A DNA stretch of 64,000 nucleotides from Alphaproteobacteria bacterium. Lineage in GTDB: Bacteria; Pseudomonadota; Alphaproteobacteria; MPNO01; UBA830. The translations under genes and the position numbers were made by a program. Positions within the stretch are counted from its first letter, which is position 1, and the number at the start of each line of letters is the position of its first letter. This document shows, piece by piece, positions 26,058-35,628 of the stretch. A model generated the notes under the pieces. The model was not told the origin of the DNA and made no database searches. It worked only from the letters and a program-made list of their open reading frames with translations. The stretch covers positions 1 to 64,000 of the forward strand of contig JAJEBT010000168.1 in assembly GCA_022822405.1 (NCBI GenBank), written 5' to 3'.

Positions 26058-26765
26058 ATGAGTCGTTCCGAGATGTCCGGGTACGCACGCATATCTGTCG
26101 TCATTCCGGCCCTGAATGCCGAGGATCTCGTCGAGGACGCAATCGATGCCGTGTCCGGGGATGATGAATTTCTCTCCTGCGAGATCATCCTGTCGGATGG
26201 CGGATCGACGGATCGGTCGCGCGAGCGCGCGGCAGCCCGCGGCGCCCGCGTGGTGACCGGCCCGCGCGGGCGCGGAAACCAGCTCCGCGCCGGCGGCGGC
26301 GCAGCATGCTGTCCATGGCTCCTCTTCCTCCATGTCGATACCCGGCTCGGTCCGGGCTGGCGGGCGGCGGTGCGGGATTTCACGGCCAGGCCCGAGAACG
26401 CCGGCCGCGCGGCCGTCTTCCGGCTGCGGTTCGACGACGGCGCCCGCCAGGCCCGCCGGGTCGAGAGACTGGCGGCGTGGCGCACCCGCGTCCTCGGCCT
26501 GCCCTATGGCGACCAGGCGCTGCTGGTCTCGCGCCGGTTCTACGACCGGATCGGGGGGTTCCGGCCGCTGCCGCTCTTCGAGGACGTGGAGCTGGTCCGG
26601 AGGATCGGGAAGAAACGGATCGAGGTCCTGGATGCCATCGCCATCACTTCGGCCGACCGCTATCGCCGCGACGGCTGGTGGCTGCGCCCGGTCCGCAACC
26701 TGTTCTGCCTGGCGTTGTATTTCGCGGGGGTGCCGCCGCGCCTCGTCGAGAGGATCTACCGGTGA
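26058..26765 (+). CDS. TIGR04283-type glycosyltransferase
   Basis: A 235-residue GT2-fold glycosyltransferase. ISVVIPALNAEDLVEDAI, the donor-binding DGGSTDRS at 48-55 and the HVDTRLGPGW DxD-like motif are present, and the protein ends LRPVRNLFCLALYFAGVPP. The family is often annotated with arsenosugar biosynthesis when next to arsM/arsS, but neither gene is in view, so that role is unsupported here. Its stop overlaps the GTG start of the DUF2064 gene by four bases. This two-gene pair is widespread in proteobacteria with unknown product. Confidence 0.88.
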   Translation: MSRSEMSGYARISVVIPALNAEDLVEDAIDAVSGDDEFLSCEIILSDGGSTDRSRERAAARGARVVTGPRGRGNQLRAGGGAACCPWLLFLHVDTRLGPGWRAAVRDFTARPENAGRAAVFRLRFDDGARQARRVERLAAWRTRVLGLPYGDQALLVSRRFYDRIGGFRPLPLFEDVELVRRIGKKRIEVLDAIAITSADRYRRDGWWLRPVRNLFCLALYFAGVPPRLVERIYR

Positions 26766-27424
26766 GGCATGTCGTGATCCTTGCCCGGCGGCCAAGGCTC
26801 GGCCGCGTCAAGACCCGCCTCGGAGCCGACATAGGCGCGGTCACCGCACTCCGTTTCTACCGGACGACGGTCGCCACGGTCGCACGCCGGCTCGGCGCTG
26901 ACGGACGCTGGACGACATGGCTCGGGGTGACGCCCGACAGCGCCGTACGCGACCGCCGCGGCTGGCCTCCCGGCATCGGCCTCCTCCCCCAGGGCACGGG
27001 CGACCTCGGCGAACGCATGGCCCGATGCATGACCTGTTTCGGGATGGAACCGGTCGTCCTCGTCGGCAGCGACATTCCGGACATCGGCCGACGGCACGTC
27101 GCCTGCGCTTTCGAAGCGCTGAAACGCAACGATCTCGTCTTCGGGCCGTCAGGCGACGGAGGCTACTGGCTCGTCGGCGCGGGCCGCGGCGCGCGCGTCG
27201 GCAGGCTGTTCGAGGATGTCCGCTGGTCCGGGCCCCATGCACTGGCCGACACGATGGCGAATATTCGTTCCGGCGTCCGGACGGCACTAATCGGGGAACT
27301 CGACGACATCGACGACGGCGCCGCGTTCCGGCGCTGGCGGGCGGAAGAGGGCGGCGGCAGCTTCAGCCGGTCGGGCCGCTCTCCTTCAGCCGCGGCATCA
27401 GTTCCACGAAATTGCACGGCCTGA
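26762..27424 (+). CDS. TIGR04282/DUF2064 nucleotidyl-/glycosyltransferase-like protein
   Basis: A 220-residue protein starting at GTG 26762 (RHVVILARRPRLGRVKTRLG). The ARRPRLGRVKTRL N-terminal loop resembles nucleotide-binding sugar-phosphate transferases. VVLVGSDIPDI and FGPSGDGGYWLVG are the conserved DUF2064 core. It forms a coupled pair with the TIGR04283 gene. The last 62 bases overlap the 3' end of moaB on the opposite strand, and the final 20 or so residues (SFSRSGRSPSAAASVPRN) are probably non-essential read-through. Function is unknown. Confidence 0.85.
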   Translation: MRHVVILARRPRLGRVKTRLGADIGAVTALRFYRTTVATVARRLGADGRWTTWLGVTPDSAVRDRRGWPPGIGLLPQGTGDLGERMARCMTCFGMEPVVLVGSDIPDIGRRHVACAFEALKRNDLVFGPSGDGGYWLVGAGRGARVGRLFEDVRWSGPHALADTMANIRSGVRTALIGELDDIDDGAAFRRWRAEEGGGSFSRSGRSPSAAASVPRNCTA

Positions 27425-27905
27425 AGCGGATATCGAGCTGGTGGACGAGGATTCCGTCCCAGGCGTCGCGACAGGCGCCGGGAGAGCCCGGCAGCGCGAA
27501 CAGGTAGGTGTCGCCGGCGACCCCCGCGGTTGCCCGCGACTGGATGGTGGACGTGCCGATCTTGTCATGGGAGAGCATCCGGAACAATTCGCCGAATCCG
27601 GGTATTTCCTTGTCATAGACGTCGTGAAACGCTTCGGGGGTGACGTCGCGGCCGGTCACGCCGGTGCCTCCGGTCGAGATCACGGCGTCGACGCGCGGGT
27701 CGGCGATCCATTCCCGGAGCCTGGCGGCGATGGCGGCGCGGTCGTCCTGCACGATCGCCCTGTCGAGGACGACATGGCCGGCCTCGGCAATGCGCCCGGC
27801 GAGCAGGTCGCCGGACCGGTCGTCCTCACGGGTCCGCGTGTCAGAGACCGTCAGGACCGCGATGTTGATCGCGGTGAACGGTGTGTCGGAATCAATTCCG
27901 GGCAT
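27363..27905 (-). CDS. moaB: Molybdenum cofactor biosynthesis protein B
   Basis: A 180-residue MogA/MoaB-fold protein that binds molybdopterin and may adenylate it before molybdenum insertion. The fold is shown by INIAVLTVSDTRTREDDRSG at 12-31, the STGGTGVTGRDVTPEA molybdopterin-binding loop near 76-91, and LFALPGSPGACRDAWDGIL near 142. The ATG at 27905 lies inside the last codons of the lytic transglycosylase gene (14-base overlap), so it is probably coupled to it. It overlaps the DUF2064 gene tail to tail by 62 bases. No other moa or mob gene is nearby. Confidence 0.92.
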   Translation of the reverse strand: MPGIDSDTPFTAINIAVLTVSDTRTREDDRSGDLLAGRIAEAGHVVLDRAIVQDDRAAIAARLREWIADPRVDAVISTGGTGVTGRDVTPEAFHDVYDKEIPGFGELFRMLSHDKIGTSTIQSRATAGVAGDTYLFALPGSPGACRDAWDGILVHQLDIRFRPCNFVELMPRLKESGPTG

Positions 27906-29697
27906 TTCTGGCCACTTCCTTCCAGCCGCCGGAAGCGGCAAGGACGGGACTCTTCCCGGCGGCGAGCGCGTCGAGCGTCGGCGCCGGTTCCCCGAACCGC
28001 TCACGGTACATCCAGAGGTTCGAGAGAACGCGTTCCACGAAGATCCGGGTCTCGCGGGCCGGGAGGCTCTCGACGAACATCAGCGGATCGTTGACCCGGG
28101 CGCGCCGGGCGACCCGCTGCCATTTCTTGAGGTTGCCGGGGCCGCCGTTATAGGCGGCGGCGAGCAGGAGGACACTGCGCCCGACATTGTCATCGTCGAG
28201 GAGATGCAGGATGTAGTCCTGGCCCAGCGTGATGTTGGTTTCCGGATCATAGAGCAGGTTCCTGCGCACCCCGCGGAACCGCTTGCCCGAGATGAAGCCC
28301 GCCGTCGCCGGCATCAGCTGCATGAGGCCGCGCGCGCCGGCATGGCTGCGGGCGCGCGTGTTGAACGCGGATTCCTGGCGCATGAAGGCGTAGATCAGTG
28401 CCCGGTCGACCCGGAAGCCGTGACGTGGTTTCCACAGCGGCACCGGATAGAGCGCGGCGACGCGCAACCGGTCGGGAATCTCGTGGAGCGCAACGCCGGC
28501 CCGGAAGGTGGCGGCCGCCAGGGACTTGCGTTCCGCCACCGCAATGAGCGCCTCTGCAAGATCGGGATCGTCGCCGGGCACCGCCATGCGGAGCTCGCGG
28601 TCGGCCCGGACGTGGCGGCCAACCTCGGTCAGCGCCAGCGCGCGGCGTCCGGCCGGAAGGGCGACGACCCTCGCGAGGCGCGCCTCGGTCAGGGGCGGGC
28701 AGTCCCAGCTCAGGGGAAAGGCCTCTCCGAGCCAGCGCCGGGCAAGGATTCCGTAGAAGGTGCGCGGCTCCGCCGACGCGATGCGAAGGAATGGCCGGAC
28801 CTCCGACGGCCTGCCGCTTTTCAGGGCGGCGCGGGCGGCCCAGAAGGCCCCGGCGGCGCGGTCCCAGCCGCTCAGCCCGGGCGATTGCGCGATCGCGGAG
28901 AAATGCGTGATCGCATCTTCGTGCCGGTCGAGCCTGAAGGCCGAGAGGCCGGCGATCCAGTGGCTGTAGGGCAGCAGATTGCCGGTCTTCCTGGCGACCT
29001 CCCCGGCCATTTTCAGGGCGCGCGGGGCATTGCCGTAGAAGAACCAGCCGGACGCGATCATGGTGCGAGCCAGGAAATAGCCGGACCTCCCCAGGCTGCG
29101 GCGCGTCTTGGGGCCCGAGATGTACCGCGCCGCCGCCGACAGGTGGCGCCTGTTGACCATCCCCCGGACCTTCCAGATGACCCTTCTCTCCGCGCGGCGC
29201 ACCGGGCGGTATCCCGAATATTCGATGATGTTGGGCAGGCCGGCAGCCTTGGTGATCCGCGCAGGCGGCTTCCTCGGCGCCCGCGCGCGGACTGGCTTCC
29301 GACGCAACGCCAACTTGTAGATGCGCCTCGCATCCGGCAGGTCGGCATAGGATTTGAGCCAGGCGGCCAGCTCGGCGTATTTCGACCTGTAGCGGGTCGG
29401 ATGCAGGTAGCGCTGGGCGAGCACATGGCCGAGCAGGATCCGGCTTTCGAGCTTGCGGATCAGCCGGTCGGCAGCACGCCACTTGCCGGTTTCCTGGAGC
29501 GAGAAGATGCGACTGTAGCGGTCGCGATCGGCCGCCGAGAGGATCGGCGGGATATCGACGGGCTGGGGCTTGGCAGACGGCGCGCCAGCGTTCGGATCCG
29601 CCGCCGCCGCGGCACCCGGCACCGTCAGGAGCAGCGCGGCGAGGAGGCACGGTGCCACCCAAATCCGTTTCCGTCCGGCAGAAGCCCGCTTCGACAA
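27892..29697 (-). CDS. Soluble lytic murein transglycosylase (Slt family)
   Basis: A 601-residue exported muramidase-like enzyme that cleaves peptidoglycan glycan strands to anhydromuropeptides. The signal sequence RKRIWVAPCLLAALLLTVPGAAAAA comes first, a helical superhelical U/L region (TPR-like, to about 430) follows, then the SLT domain. That domain has YAFMRQESAFNTRARSHAGARGLMQLMPATA with catalytic Glu, and LAAAYNGGPGNLKKW. The apparent start is TTG 29697 (SKRASAGRKRIW); no better ATG precedes the signal peptide. It is the first gene of a short operon with moaB. Confidence 0.9.
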   Translation of the reverse strand: MSKRASAGRKRIWVAPCLLAALLLTVPGAAAAADPNAGAPSAKPQPVDIPPILSAADRDRYSRIFSLQETGKWRAADRLIRKLESRILLGHVLAQRYLHPTRYRSKYAELAAWLKSYADLPDARRIYKLALRRKPVRARAPRKPPARITKAAGLPNIIEYSGYRPVRRAERRVIWKVRGMVNRRHLSAAARYISGPKTRRSLGRSGYFLARTMIASGWFFYGNAPRALKMAGEVARKTGNLLPYSHWIAGLSAFRLDRHEDAITHFSAIAQSPGLSGWDRAAGAFWAARAALKSGRPSEVRPFLRIASAEPRTFYGILARRWLGEAFPLSWDCPPLTEARLARVVALPAGRRALALTEVGRHVRADRELRMAVPGDDPDLAEALIAVAERKSLAAATFRAGVALHEIPDRLRVAALYPVPLWKPRHGFRVDRALIYAFMRQESAFNTRARSHAGARGLMQLMPATAGFISGKRFRGVRRNLLYDPETNITLGQDYILHLLDDDNVGRSVLLLAAAYNGGPGNLKKWQRVARRARVNDPLMFVESLPARETRIFVERVLSNLWMYRERFGEPAPTLDALAAGKSPVLAASGGWKEVARNARN

Positions 29698-29903
29698 ACC
29701 GATGCCCCGACATGTGCGCCGCCCGGGACAGCGGGCGACCGGATCCGCCGCTCCTGCCGGGAGCGGCGGCGCGATGTTTCATAACCGAGTTCGCCGTCAG
29801 CGGCAAGACTCGGGCGTTGACGCAAGCCCCCCGGGCGTCGCAGTGACGGAATATCCGCGCCGCCCGCCGCGCAGGCGACCGTCGCGATCCGAAAGACGCC
29901 TGG

Positions 29904-30740
29904 TCAGCTCCCGGTTCCCGCCAGATCGCGGCGGATTTCACGCAGATCGCGCCAGGTCTCGCGCTTGGCCGCCGGGCGGCGCAGCAGGTAGGCCGGGTGC
30001 AGCATCGGCCGCGCCGAGATCTCGCGATCATCGTCCGTCCTGTAGATCTTCCGGCGGCCCCGCAACCTCATGATGCCCTCGGTGGTGCCGAGCAGGGACT
30101 TGGCCGCCACCGCGCCGAGCGGCACCAGAATCCGCGGCGCGACCAGTTCGATATGCCGCCTGGCGAAGGGCAAGCACATGGCGACCTCGGCATCCGTCGG
30201 CGTACGGTTTCCCGGCGGCCGCCAGGGGATGATATTAGTGATGTAGGCCTGTTCCCGATCAATATCGATTGCCCGCAGCATGCGGTTGAGCAGTTTGCCC
30301 GCCGCTCCGACGAACGGCAGGCCCTGGCGGTCCTCGTCGGCCCCGGGCGCCTCGCCGATGAACATCAGCCCGGCCTCCGGATTGCCGTCCGCAAACACGA
30401 AGTTCTGGGCCGTGGCCTTGAGCGCGCAGCCCTCGAAAGACTCGAACGCGGCCCTCAACTCGTCCAGTGTCGTGGCGCCGGCGGCCAGCTGGCGCGCATT
30501 GTCGAACGTCTGTTCATGCGACTGCGGCAACGCCCGTGTCCGCGGAGTCATGGCCGGTCCCGGCGCAGGCGCCGTCCGGACGGCGTCGCGGATGTTGCGG
30601 CGCGCCGCCGGTCTTGCGGCTGCGAAGCGATCGACCGGCTCTTCCGAGACCGCTTCGTCGGCGCCCGCATCGATGTACCAGGCGAGCAACGCCTCGCCAT
30701 CCCCGTGATCCGCCGTCGTCCCGGATCCGTCTCTGGTCAT
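29904..30740 (-). CDS. Type-4-like uracil-DNA glycosylase lacking two Fe-S cysteines
   Basis: A 278-residue UDG-superfamily enzyme. The catalytic/uracil pocket motif [17 protein letters not shown] is at about 129-145, [11 protein letters not shown] near 175 and [16 protein letters not shown] near the end. Type 4 UDGs carry four cysteines for a 4Fe-4S cluster; here the second (Cys105) and fourth (Cys189) align, but the first is Phe102 and the third Trp173, so a normal cluster is unlikely. The first 75 residues are a low-complexity extension. It probably removes uracil from deaminated DNA. It diverges from the ETF-quinone oxidoreductase gene. Confidence 0.88.
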   Translation of the reverse strand: MTRDGSGTTADHGDGEALLAWYIDAGADEAVSEEPVDRFAAARPAARRNIRDAVRTAPAPGPAMTPRTRALPQSHEQTFDNARQLAAGATTLDELRAAFESFEGCALKATAQNFVFADGNPEAGLMFIGEAPGADEDRQGLPFVGAAGKLLNRMLRAIDIDREQAYITNIIPWRPPGNRTPTDAEVAMCLPFARRHIELVAPRILVPLGAVAAKSLLGTTEGIMRLRGRRKIYRTDDDREISARPMLHPAYLLRRPAAKRETWRDLREIRRDLAGTGS

Positions 30741-30851
30741 ACCTTCACCCGGACCGTAATGCCCTACCCTCGGAAGGGAGCCTCATGTTATACATGAAAG
30801 CCGCCCGCGCCAGCACCGTGGACGATGGATCGCCAACTGCCGGAGCATGTG

Positions 30852-32486
30852 ATGGAACGGGATTCGATGGAATATGACGTCGTCGTCGTCGGCGCCGGCC
30901 CGGCCGGCCTGTCGGCTGCGATCCGTCTGCGCCAGCTTGCCGAGGAGAGCGGCAAGGACATCTCGGTCTGTGTCCTGGAAAAGGGTTCCGAGGTCGGCGC
31001 GCACATCCTTTCGGGCGCCGTGCTCGAGCCGCGGGCACTCGCGGAACTGTTCCCCGACTGGAAGGAGCGCGGCGCGCCGCTGAACACGCCGGCAACCGAG
31101 GACCGTTTTCTGTTCCTGCACCGGTCCGGCGCGGTTCGGCTGCCCACGCCGCCGCAGATGAAGAACCACGGCAACTTCATCATCAGTCTCGGTAATCTGT
31201 GCCGATGGCTGGCCGAACAGGCAGAGGCTGCCGGCGTCGAGATCTATCCGGGCTTCCCCGCCGCCGAGATCCTCCACGGCGACGACGGTCGCGTGACCGG
31301 CATCGCAACGGCACCGATGGGGATCGGGCGCGACGGCGAGCCGACGGCGAACTTCCAGCCGGGAATCGAACTCCATGCCCGCCAGACGATCTTTGCCGAG
31401 GGCTGCCGCGGGTCGCTGGCCAAGTCTTTGTTCTCCACGTTCGCGCTCCGCGACGGGGTGGAGCCCCAGACCTACGGGATCGGAATCAAGGAACTGTGGG
31501 AGATCGATCCCGCCCGGCACCATCCCGGCCGTGTCGTACACACGATCGGATGGCCGCTCGACAAGTCGACCTATGGCGGCTCCTTTCTCTACCATCTCGA
31601 AGACAACCAGGTAGCGACCGGCTTCGTGATCGGTCTGGACTACGACAATCCGCACCTGAGTCCGTTCGAGGAGTTTCAGCGCTTCAAGACCCATCCCGCA
31701 ATCCGTCCGACCTTCGAGGGCGGCCGCCGCGTCTCCTACGGCGCCCGCGCCATCAACGAGGGCGGTTTCCAGTCGATCCCGAAGCTCACCTTTCCGGGCG
31801 GGCTGCTGGCCGGATGTTCGGCCGGGTTTCTCAATGTCCCGAAAATCAAGGGCACGCACACGGCCATGAAGTCCGGCATGCTGGCGGCCGAGGCCGTGTT
31901 TTCCGCGATCACCGGTGAAGACGAAGTCACCGAGGCGGTCGCATACGGCGAGGCGCTCAGGTCGAGCTGGGTCTGGAAGGAACTCCGCGGCGTGCGCAAC
32001 ATCCGCCCCGCCTTTCGCTGGGGCCTCTGGGCCGGACTCGCCCATGCGGCCATCGACACCTACCTGTTCCGTGGCCGCGCGCCGTGGACGATGCGCCATC
32101 ACGAGGACCACACGCGCCTCAAGGAGGCGTCGAAGGCGCCCAGGATCAACTACCCCAAACCGGACGGAATCGTGTCCTTCGACAGGCTGTCATCGGTTCA
32201 CATCTCGAACACCAACCACGAGGAAAACCAGCCGTCCCATCTCACCCTCGGGGATGACCGGGTGCCGATCTCGGTCAATCTCGAACGCTACGACGCCCCC
32301 GAACAGCGTTACTGCCCGGCCGGCGTGTACGAGATACTGCGCGACGCGGACGGCGGAAATCCGACGCTGCAGATCAATGCCCAGAACTGCGTGCACTGCA
32401 AGACCTGCGACATCAAGGACCCGACCCAGAACATCAACTGGGTCACCCCGGAAGGCGGCGGCGGCCCCAACTATCCCAACATGTGA
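30852..32486 (+). CDS. Electron transfer flavoprotein-ubiquinone oxidoreductase
   Basis: A 544-residue membrane-associated flavoprotein that passes electrons from reduced ETF to ubiquinone. FAD motif [15 protein letters not shown] is near the start, [17 protein letters not shown] follows, and the quinone-binding amphipathic region lies mid-protein. The C-terminal 4Fe-4S ferredoxin-like part has YCPAGVYE and [19 protein letters not shown] chose the ATG at 30852 because CCGGAG precedes it at a good distance; ATGs at 30825 and 30867 are alternatives. Its electron donors, etfA and etfB, are encoded at 58864-60563. Confidence 0.94.
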   Translation: MERDSMEYDVVVVGAGPAGLSAAIRLRQLAEESGKDISVCVLEKGSEVGAHILSGAVLEPRALAELFPDWKERGAPLNTPATEDRFLFLHRSGAVRLPTPPQMKNHGNFIISLGNLCRWLAEQAEAAGVEIYPGFPAAEILHGDDGRVTGIATAPMGIGRDGEPTANFQPGIELHARQTIFAEGCRGSLAKSLFSTFALRDGVEPQTYGIGIKELWEIDPARHHPGRVVHTIGWPLDKSTYGGSFLYHLEDNQVATGFVIGLDYDNPHLSPFEEFQRFKTHPAIRPTFEGGRRVSYGARAINEGGFQSIPKLTFPGGLLAGCSAGFLNVPKIKGTHTAMKSGMLAAEAVFSAITGEDEVTEAVAYGEALRSSWVWKELRGVRNIRPAFRWGLWAGLAHAAIDTYLFRGRAPWTMRHHEDHTRLKEASKAPRINYPKPDGIVSFDRLSSVHISNTNHEENQPSHLTLGDDRVPISVNLERYDAPEQRYCPAGVYEILRDADGGNPTLQINAQNCVHCKTCDIKDPTQNINWVTPEGGGGPNYPNM

Positions 32487-32657
32487 CGGGAGAAAATCGG
32501 GCGCGGCAGGGGCAATGCGCCCGTTGCCTGACGAATCCGGAGAGCCGTCATCACGGCGGATTGCGTTTGGCGACAGATTCGGCGAGTCTGGCCGTCAGCG
32601 CATGTCCGCTGCTGCCCCTCGACAGACGCGGCAGCGGCGCAGCAGGTGGCCGGCAAC

Positions 32658-34436
32658 ATGACACTCCCTCTCACTTTCGCTGCGACAGTCCTGACAGCCG
32701 TCGCCGTCGCCGCATGCATGCCGGACCAGCCGCCGACAGCAGGTCCACGAGCCCTCGATGCCGAAGTCCGGGTCGCCGCTTCCGGCAGCACCGATACCGC
32801 CCCCAGGGCACTGCCCATGCCCGGCCCGGCGGCCAAGACGCTGGGCTGGTACCTTGCCGGCTGGCAGGCCCGCAAGGCCGGAAACTTTGTTTTGGCGTCG
32901 AAATATCTGGATCGCGCCCTGGCGGCAGATCCTGGCGATCCGTATCTGCGCTATCAGCTGTTTCTCGTCGCGCTCTCTGCCGGAAAGATCGACCGGGCAA
33001 TGGAGTTGGCCACGACCATCGCCGGCGACGGAAGGGTGACCGGAATCGTTCATCTCGCGGTCGTGCTCGACCTGATCGGGCAGGGCGACCTGGCTTCGGC
33101 CGAGGCTAAACTCGCAAGTTCCTCCGACGACGATATCGGCGCGTTGCTGCGCAACACGCTGCTCGCCTGGGTGAAGGCAGGGAGCGGGCAGACGGACGCT
33201 GCCCTGGCAACTCTGGCAGTCATCGGGGAGAAGTCGCAGCCGCAGATATTCCATGATTTTCATGCCGGGCTGATCTCCGAACAGGCCGGACGCAACGAGC
33301 AGGCGCTGGCCTACTACGAAAGCGCCGGAAAGAACGTCGAGGACCTGTCGCTGCGGATGGCCCAGAGAATCGGCGCCTTCCTCGAAAGGACCGGAAGGGC
33401 GGACAAGGCGGCAGAGCTCTATTCCCGGTACCTGAAGGACCGGCCCGAATCGACATTCATCGCGAAGGCGCTCGAACGCCTGGAAGACGGCGGCGAACCG
33501 CCGCCCCCGATCGCCGGCGCGGCAGAAGGGGCAGCAGAAGCACTGCTCGATGTCGCGAGCGCCATCAGCCAGCCGCGGTCGGCACGCATGGCGCTGATCT
33601 ACGGGCGCCTTGCGGCGTGGCTGGATCCGGACATGCATCTCGCCGACATGCTGGTGGGAAGCATCCTCGAATCTCTGGAGCGCTACGAGGACGCGATCGC
33701 GGTCTATCGGCAGGTCCCTGCCGATCCACCGCTGAAATGGACTGCCGAACTTCGGATAGCGCGGAATCTCGAAGAGCTCGAGCGGGATCCGGAAGCCATC
33801 GAACTCTTCAACCGGCTGGTCCACGGGCCGGTTCGCGTCGAGGCCCTTACCGGCCTCGGCGACCTCTATCGCCGCAACAAGGAATTCGACAGCGCCGCGG
33901 AAGCCTATGGCAGGGCACTCGACGGAATCGACAGCATAGAGGCGGGGCACTGGCGCCTGCTGTTCAAGCGTGGCATGGCATTCGAGCGCGCCAAAAAATG
34001 GGAGCTGGCGGAACAGGATCTCGAACACGCCCTGCGGCTGCGCCCGGACCAGCCTTACGTGCTCAATTACCTAGCCTATTCGTGGGCCGATCAGGGCATC
34101 AATCTCGAACGCGCCCACGGCATGCTCGAACGCGCCGTCTCGCAACGGCCCGATGACGGCTATATCGTGGACAGCCTCGGATGGATCTTCTACCGGATGA
34201 AGGATTTCGAGACTGCTGTCAGGCACCTGGAGCGGGCCGTCGAACTCCGCTCGCAGGATCCAACCATCAACGACCATCTCGGCGACGCCTACTGGCAGGT
34301 CGGCCGCTTCCAAGAAGCGCGGTTTCAGTGGAAGCGCGCCCTGTCGCTGGATCCGGAGCCGGAAGACGTCCAGGCGATCGAGGACAAGCTTCGCGACGGC
34401 CTCGACGCCGCTCCAGATCCGGAAAAGGACAGCTGA
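32658..34436 (+). CDS. TPR-repeat lipoprotein
   Basis: A 592-residue protein beginning MTLPLTFAATVLTAVAVAAC, a lipoprotein signal whose lipobox ends at Cys20 (GTG at 32646 is an alternative start). The rest is helical with repeated TPR units, for example GWYLAGWQARKAGNFVLASKYLDRALAADPGD, ALAYYESAGKN, AAEAYGRALDGID and LAEQDLEHALRLRPDQP. Such proteins scaffold envelope complexes; nothing identifies the partners. It is probably outer-membrane attached. It is followed within nine bases by the ispE start, so the two are co-transcribed, a common alphaproteobacterial pairing. Confidence 0.85.
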   Translation: MTLPLTFAATVLTAVAVAACMPDQPPTAGPRALDAEVRVAASGSTDTAPRALPMPGPAAKTLGWYLAGWQARKAGNFVLASKYLDRALAADPGDPYLRYQLFLVALSAGKIDRAMELATTIAGDGRVTGIVHLAVVLDLIGQGDLASAEAKLASSSDDDIGALLRNTLLAWVKAGSGQTDAALATLAVIGEKSQPQIFHDFHAGLISEQAGRNEQALAYYESAGKNVEDLSLRMAQRIGAFLERTGRADKAAELYSRYLKDRPESTFIAKALERLEDGGEPPPPIAGAAEGAAEALLDVASAISQPRSARMALIYGRLAAWLDPDMHLADMLVGSILESLERYEDAIAVYRQVPADPPLKWTAELRIARNLEELERDPEAIELFNRLVHGPVRVEALTGLGDLYRRNKEFDSAAEAYGRALDGIDSIEAGHWRLLFKRGMAFERAKKWELAEQDLEHALRLRPDQPYVLNYLAYSWADQGINLERAHGMLERAVSQRPDDGYIVDSLGWIFYRMKDFETAVRHLERAVELRSQDPTINDHLGDAYWQVGRFQEARFQWKRALSLDPEPEDVQAIEDKLRDGLDAAPDPEKDS

Positions 34437-34444
34437 GCCGACCA

Positions 34445-35347
34445 GTGGAAGCGCGGCCGCGGAACCGTCCCGTTGAGATCGACGCGCCGGCCAAGATCAA
34501 TCTGTTTCTCAGGGTGACCGGCCGCCGCGCCGACGGCTACCACACGCTGCAGAGCCTGTTCGGCTTCGCCGGGATCGCCGACCGGCTTCAAGCGGGCCCG
34601 GCCCAGGAGATCACGCTTGCGGCTGGCGGCCGATTCGCCGCCAGCCTTCCGGCGGATCCGGAGGCCAACCTCGTCGTCCGGGTCGCCCGCGCGCTCCAGG
34701 ACCGTTACGGCGTCGACGGGGGCGCATGGCTGCGGCTCGAGAAGAACCTTCCGGTCTCATCCGGCATCGGCGGCGGATCGGCCGATGCTGCGGCGGCGTT
34801 GCGCCTGCTGGCGCATCTCTGGGACCTTCCCGCTGGCGACGACGAGCTTGCCGGGCTCGGCCGGCAGTTCGGGGCCGACATACCGGCCTGCGTCACGGGT
34901 GTGCCGTCGCTGGTTTCCGGAACCGGCGAAATCGTCGAAACGCTGCCGGCGTTGCCCGATTGTGGCCTCGTCCTCGCCAACCCGGGGGTGCCGGTCTCCA
35001 CCCCCGCGGTATTCGGAGCAAGAACCGGTGCCTGGTCGAAACCAGCTGCGTGGACCCGGCCCGCCGACCTGGAGGAATTGATCTCCGGCCTCGCTCCCCT
35101 CGGCAACGACCTGACGGCGGCGGCGGCGGCTGTGGCACCCGAAATCCCGCCTGTCCTGGAGGCACTCGAGCGCCTCCCCTCCGTCCTGCTTGCCCGCATG
35201 TCGGGGAGCGGCGCCACCTGCTTCGCGGTCTTTCCCGATGTCCGGAAGGCATCCGAGGCCGCCACCGGCCTGCAGGCGGCACATCCCCGGTGGTGGATCG
35301 CGGCGACGAACCTGCTGTCCGCCCGGCCCGCTGTATCCGGCGGATAG
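34445..35347 (+). CDS. ispE: 4-diphosphocytidyl-2-C-methyl-D-erythritol kinase
   Basis: A 300-residue GHMP kinase of the MEP isoprenoid pathway that phosphorylates CDP-methylerythritol. The substrate Lys lies in DAPAKINLFLRVTGRRADGYH (12-33), the ATP-binding loop PVSSGIGGGSADAAAAL at 103-119 and the C-terminal GHMP motif LARMSGSGATCFAVF near 255. The start is GTG 34445, eight bases after the stop of the TPR lipoprotein gene. The longer upstream frame is antisense-free but not family-like. No other isp gene is in the window. Confidence 0.94.
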   Translation: MEARPRNRPVEIDAPAKINLFLRVTGRRADGYHTLQSLFGFAGIADRLQAGPAQEITLAAGGRFAASLPADPEANLVVRVARALQDRYGVDGGAWLRLEKNLPVSSGIGGGSADAAAALRLLAHLWDLPAGDDELAGLGRQFGADIPACVTGVPSLVSGTGEIVETLPALPDCGLVLANPGVPVSTPAVFGARTGAWSKPAAWTRPADLEELISGLAPLGNDLTAAAAAVAPEIPPVLEALERLPSVLLARMSGSGATCFAVFPDVRKASEAATGLQAAHPRWWIAATNLLSARPAVSGG

Positions 35348-35459
35348 CGCAGGTGCGTCCCCGCATGACGGCCACACCGCCACGCCTCCGGCACATGTTC
35401 TCCGGCGATTTCCTGTTGCGGCGACCGGATGTCTTCCATATGTTCGCGGCACGGCGATT

Positions 35460-35534
35460 TGGGGCGTAGCCAAGTGGTTAAGGCAACGGGTTTTGATCCC
35501 GTGATCCCAGGTTCGAATCCTGGCGCCCCAGCCA
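35460..35534 (+). tRNA. tRNA-Gln (anticodon TTG)
   Basis: A complete cloverleaf. The 7-bp acceptor TGGGGCG/CGCCCCA gives the U1-A72 pair typical of tRNA-Gln. The D loop contains AGTGGTTAAGG, the anticodon stem ACGGG/CCCGT holds the loop TTTTGAT with anticodon TTG, and the T arm is CCAGG-TTCGAAT-CCTGG. The discriminator G at 35531 is followed by an encoded CCA (35532-35534). It reads CAA codons and, by wobble, CAG. It sits alone between ispE and the TusA-like gene. Confidence 0.95.
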
Positions 35535-35628
35535 GGACTCGGTGAAGCCGGGGCCACCTGGCACGGCCGCTCCGGAAAGCCCGCCGGGGCCGGGCCACCA
35601 CTGCACGAGATACCGGATCCCGCTCGCC

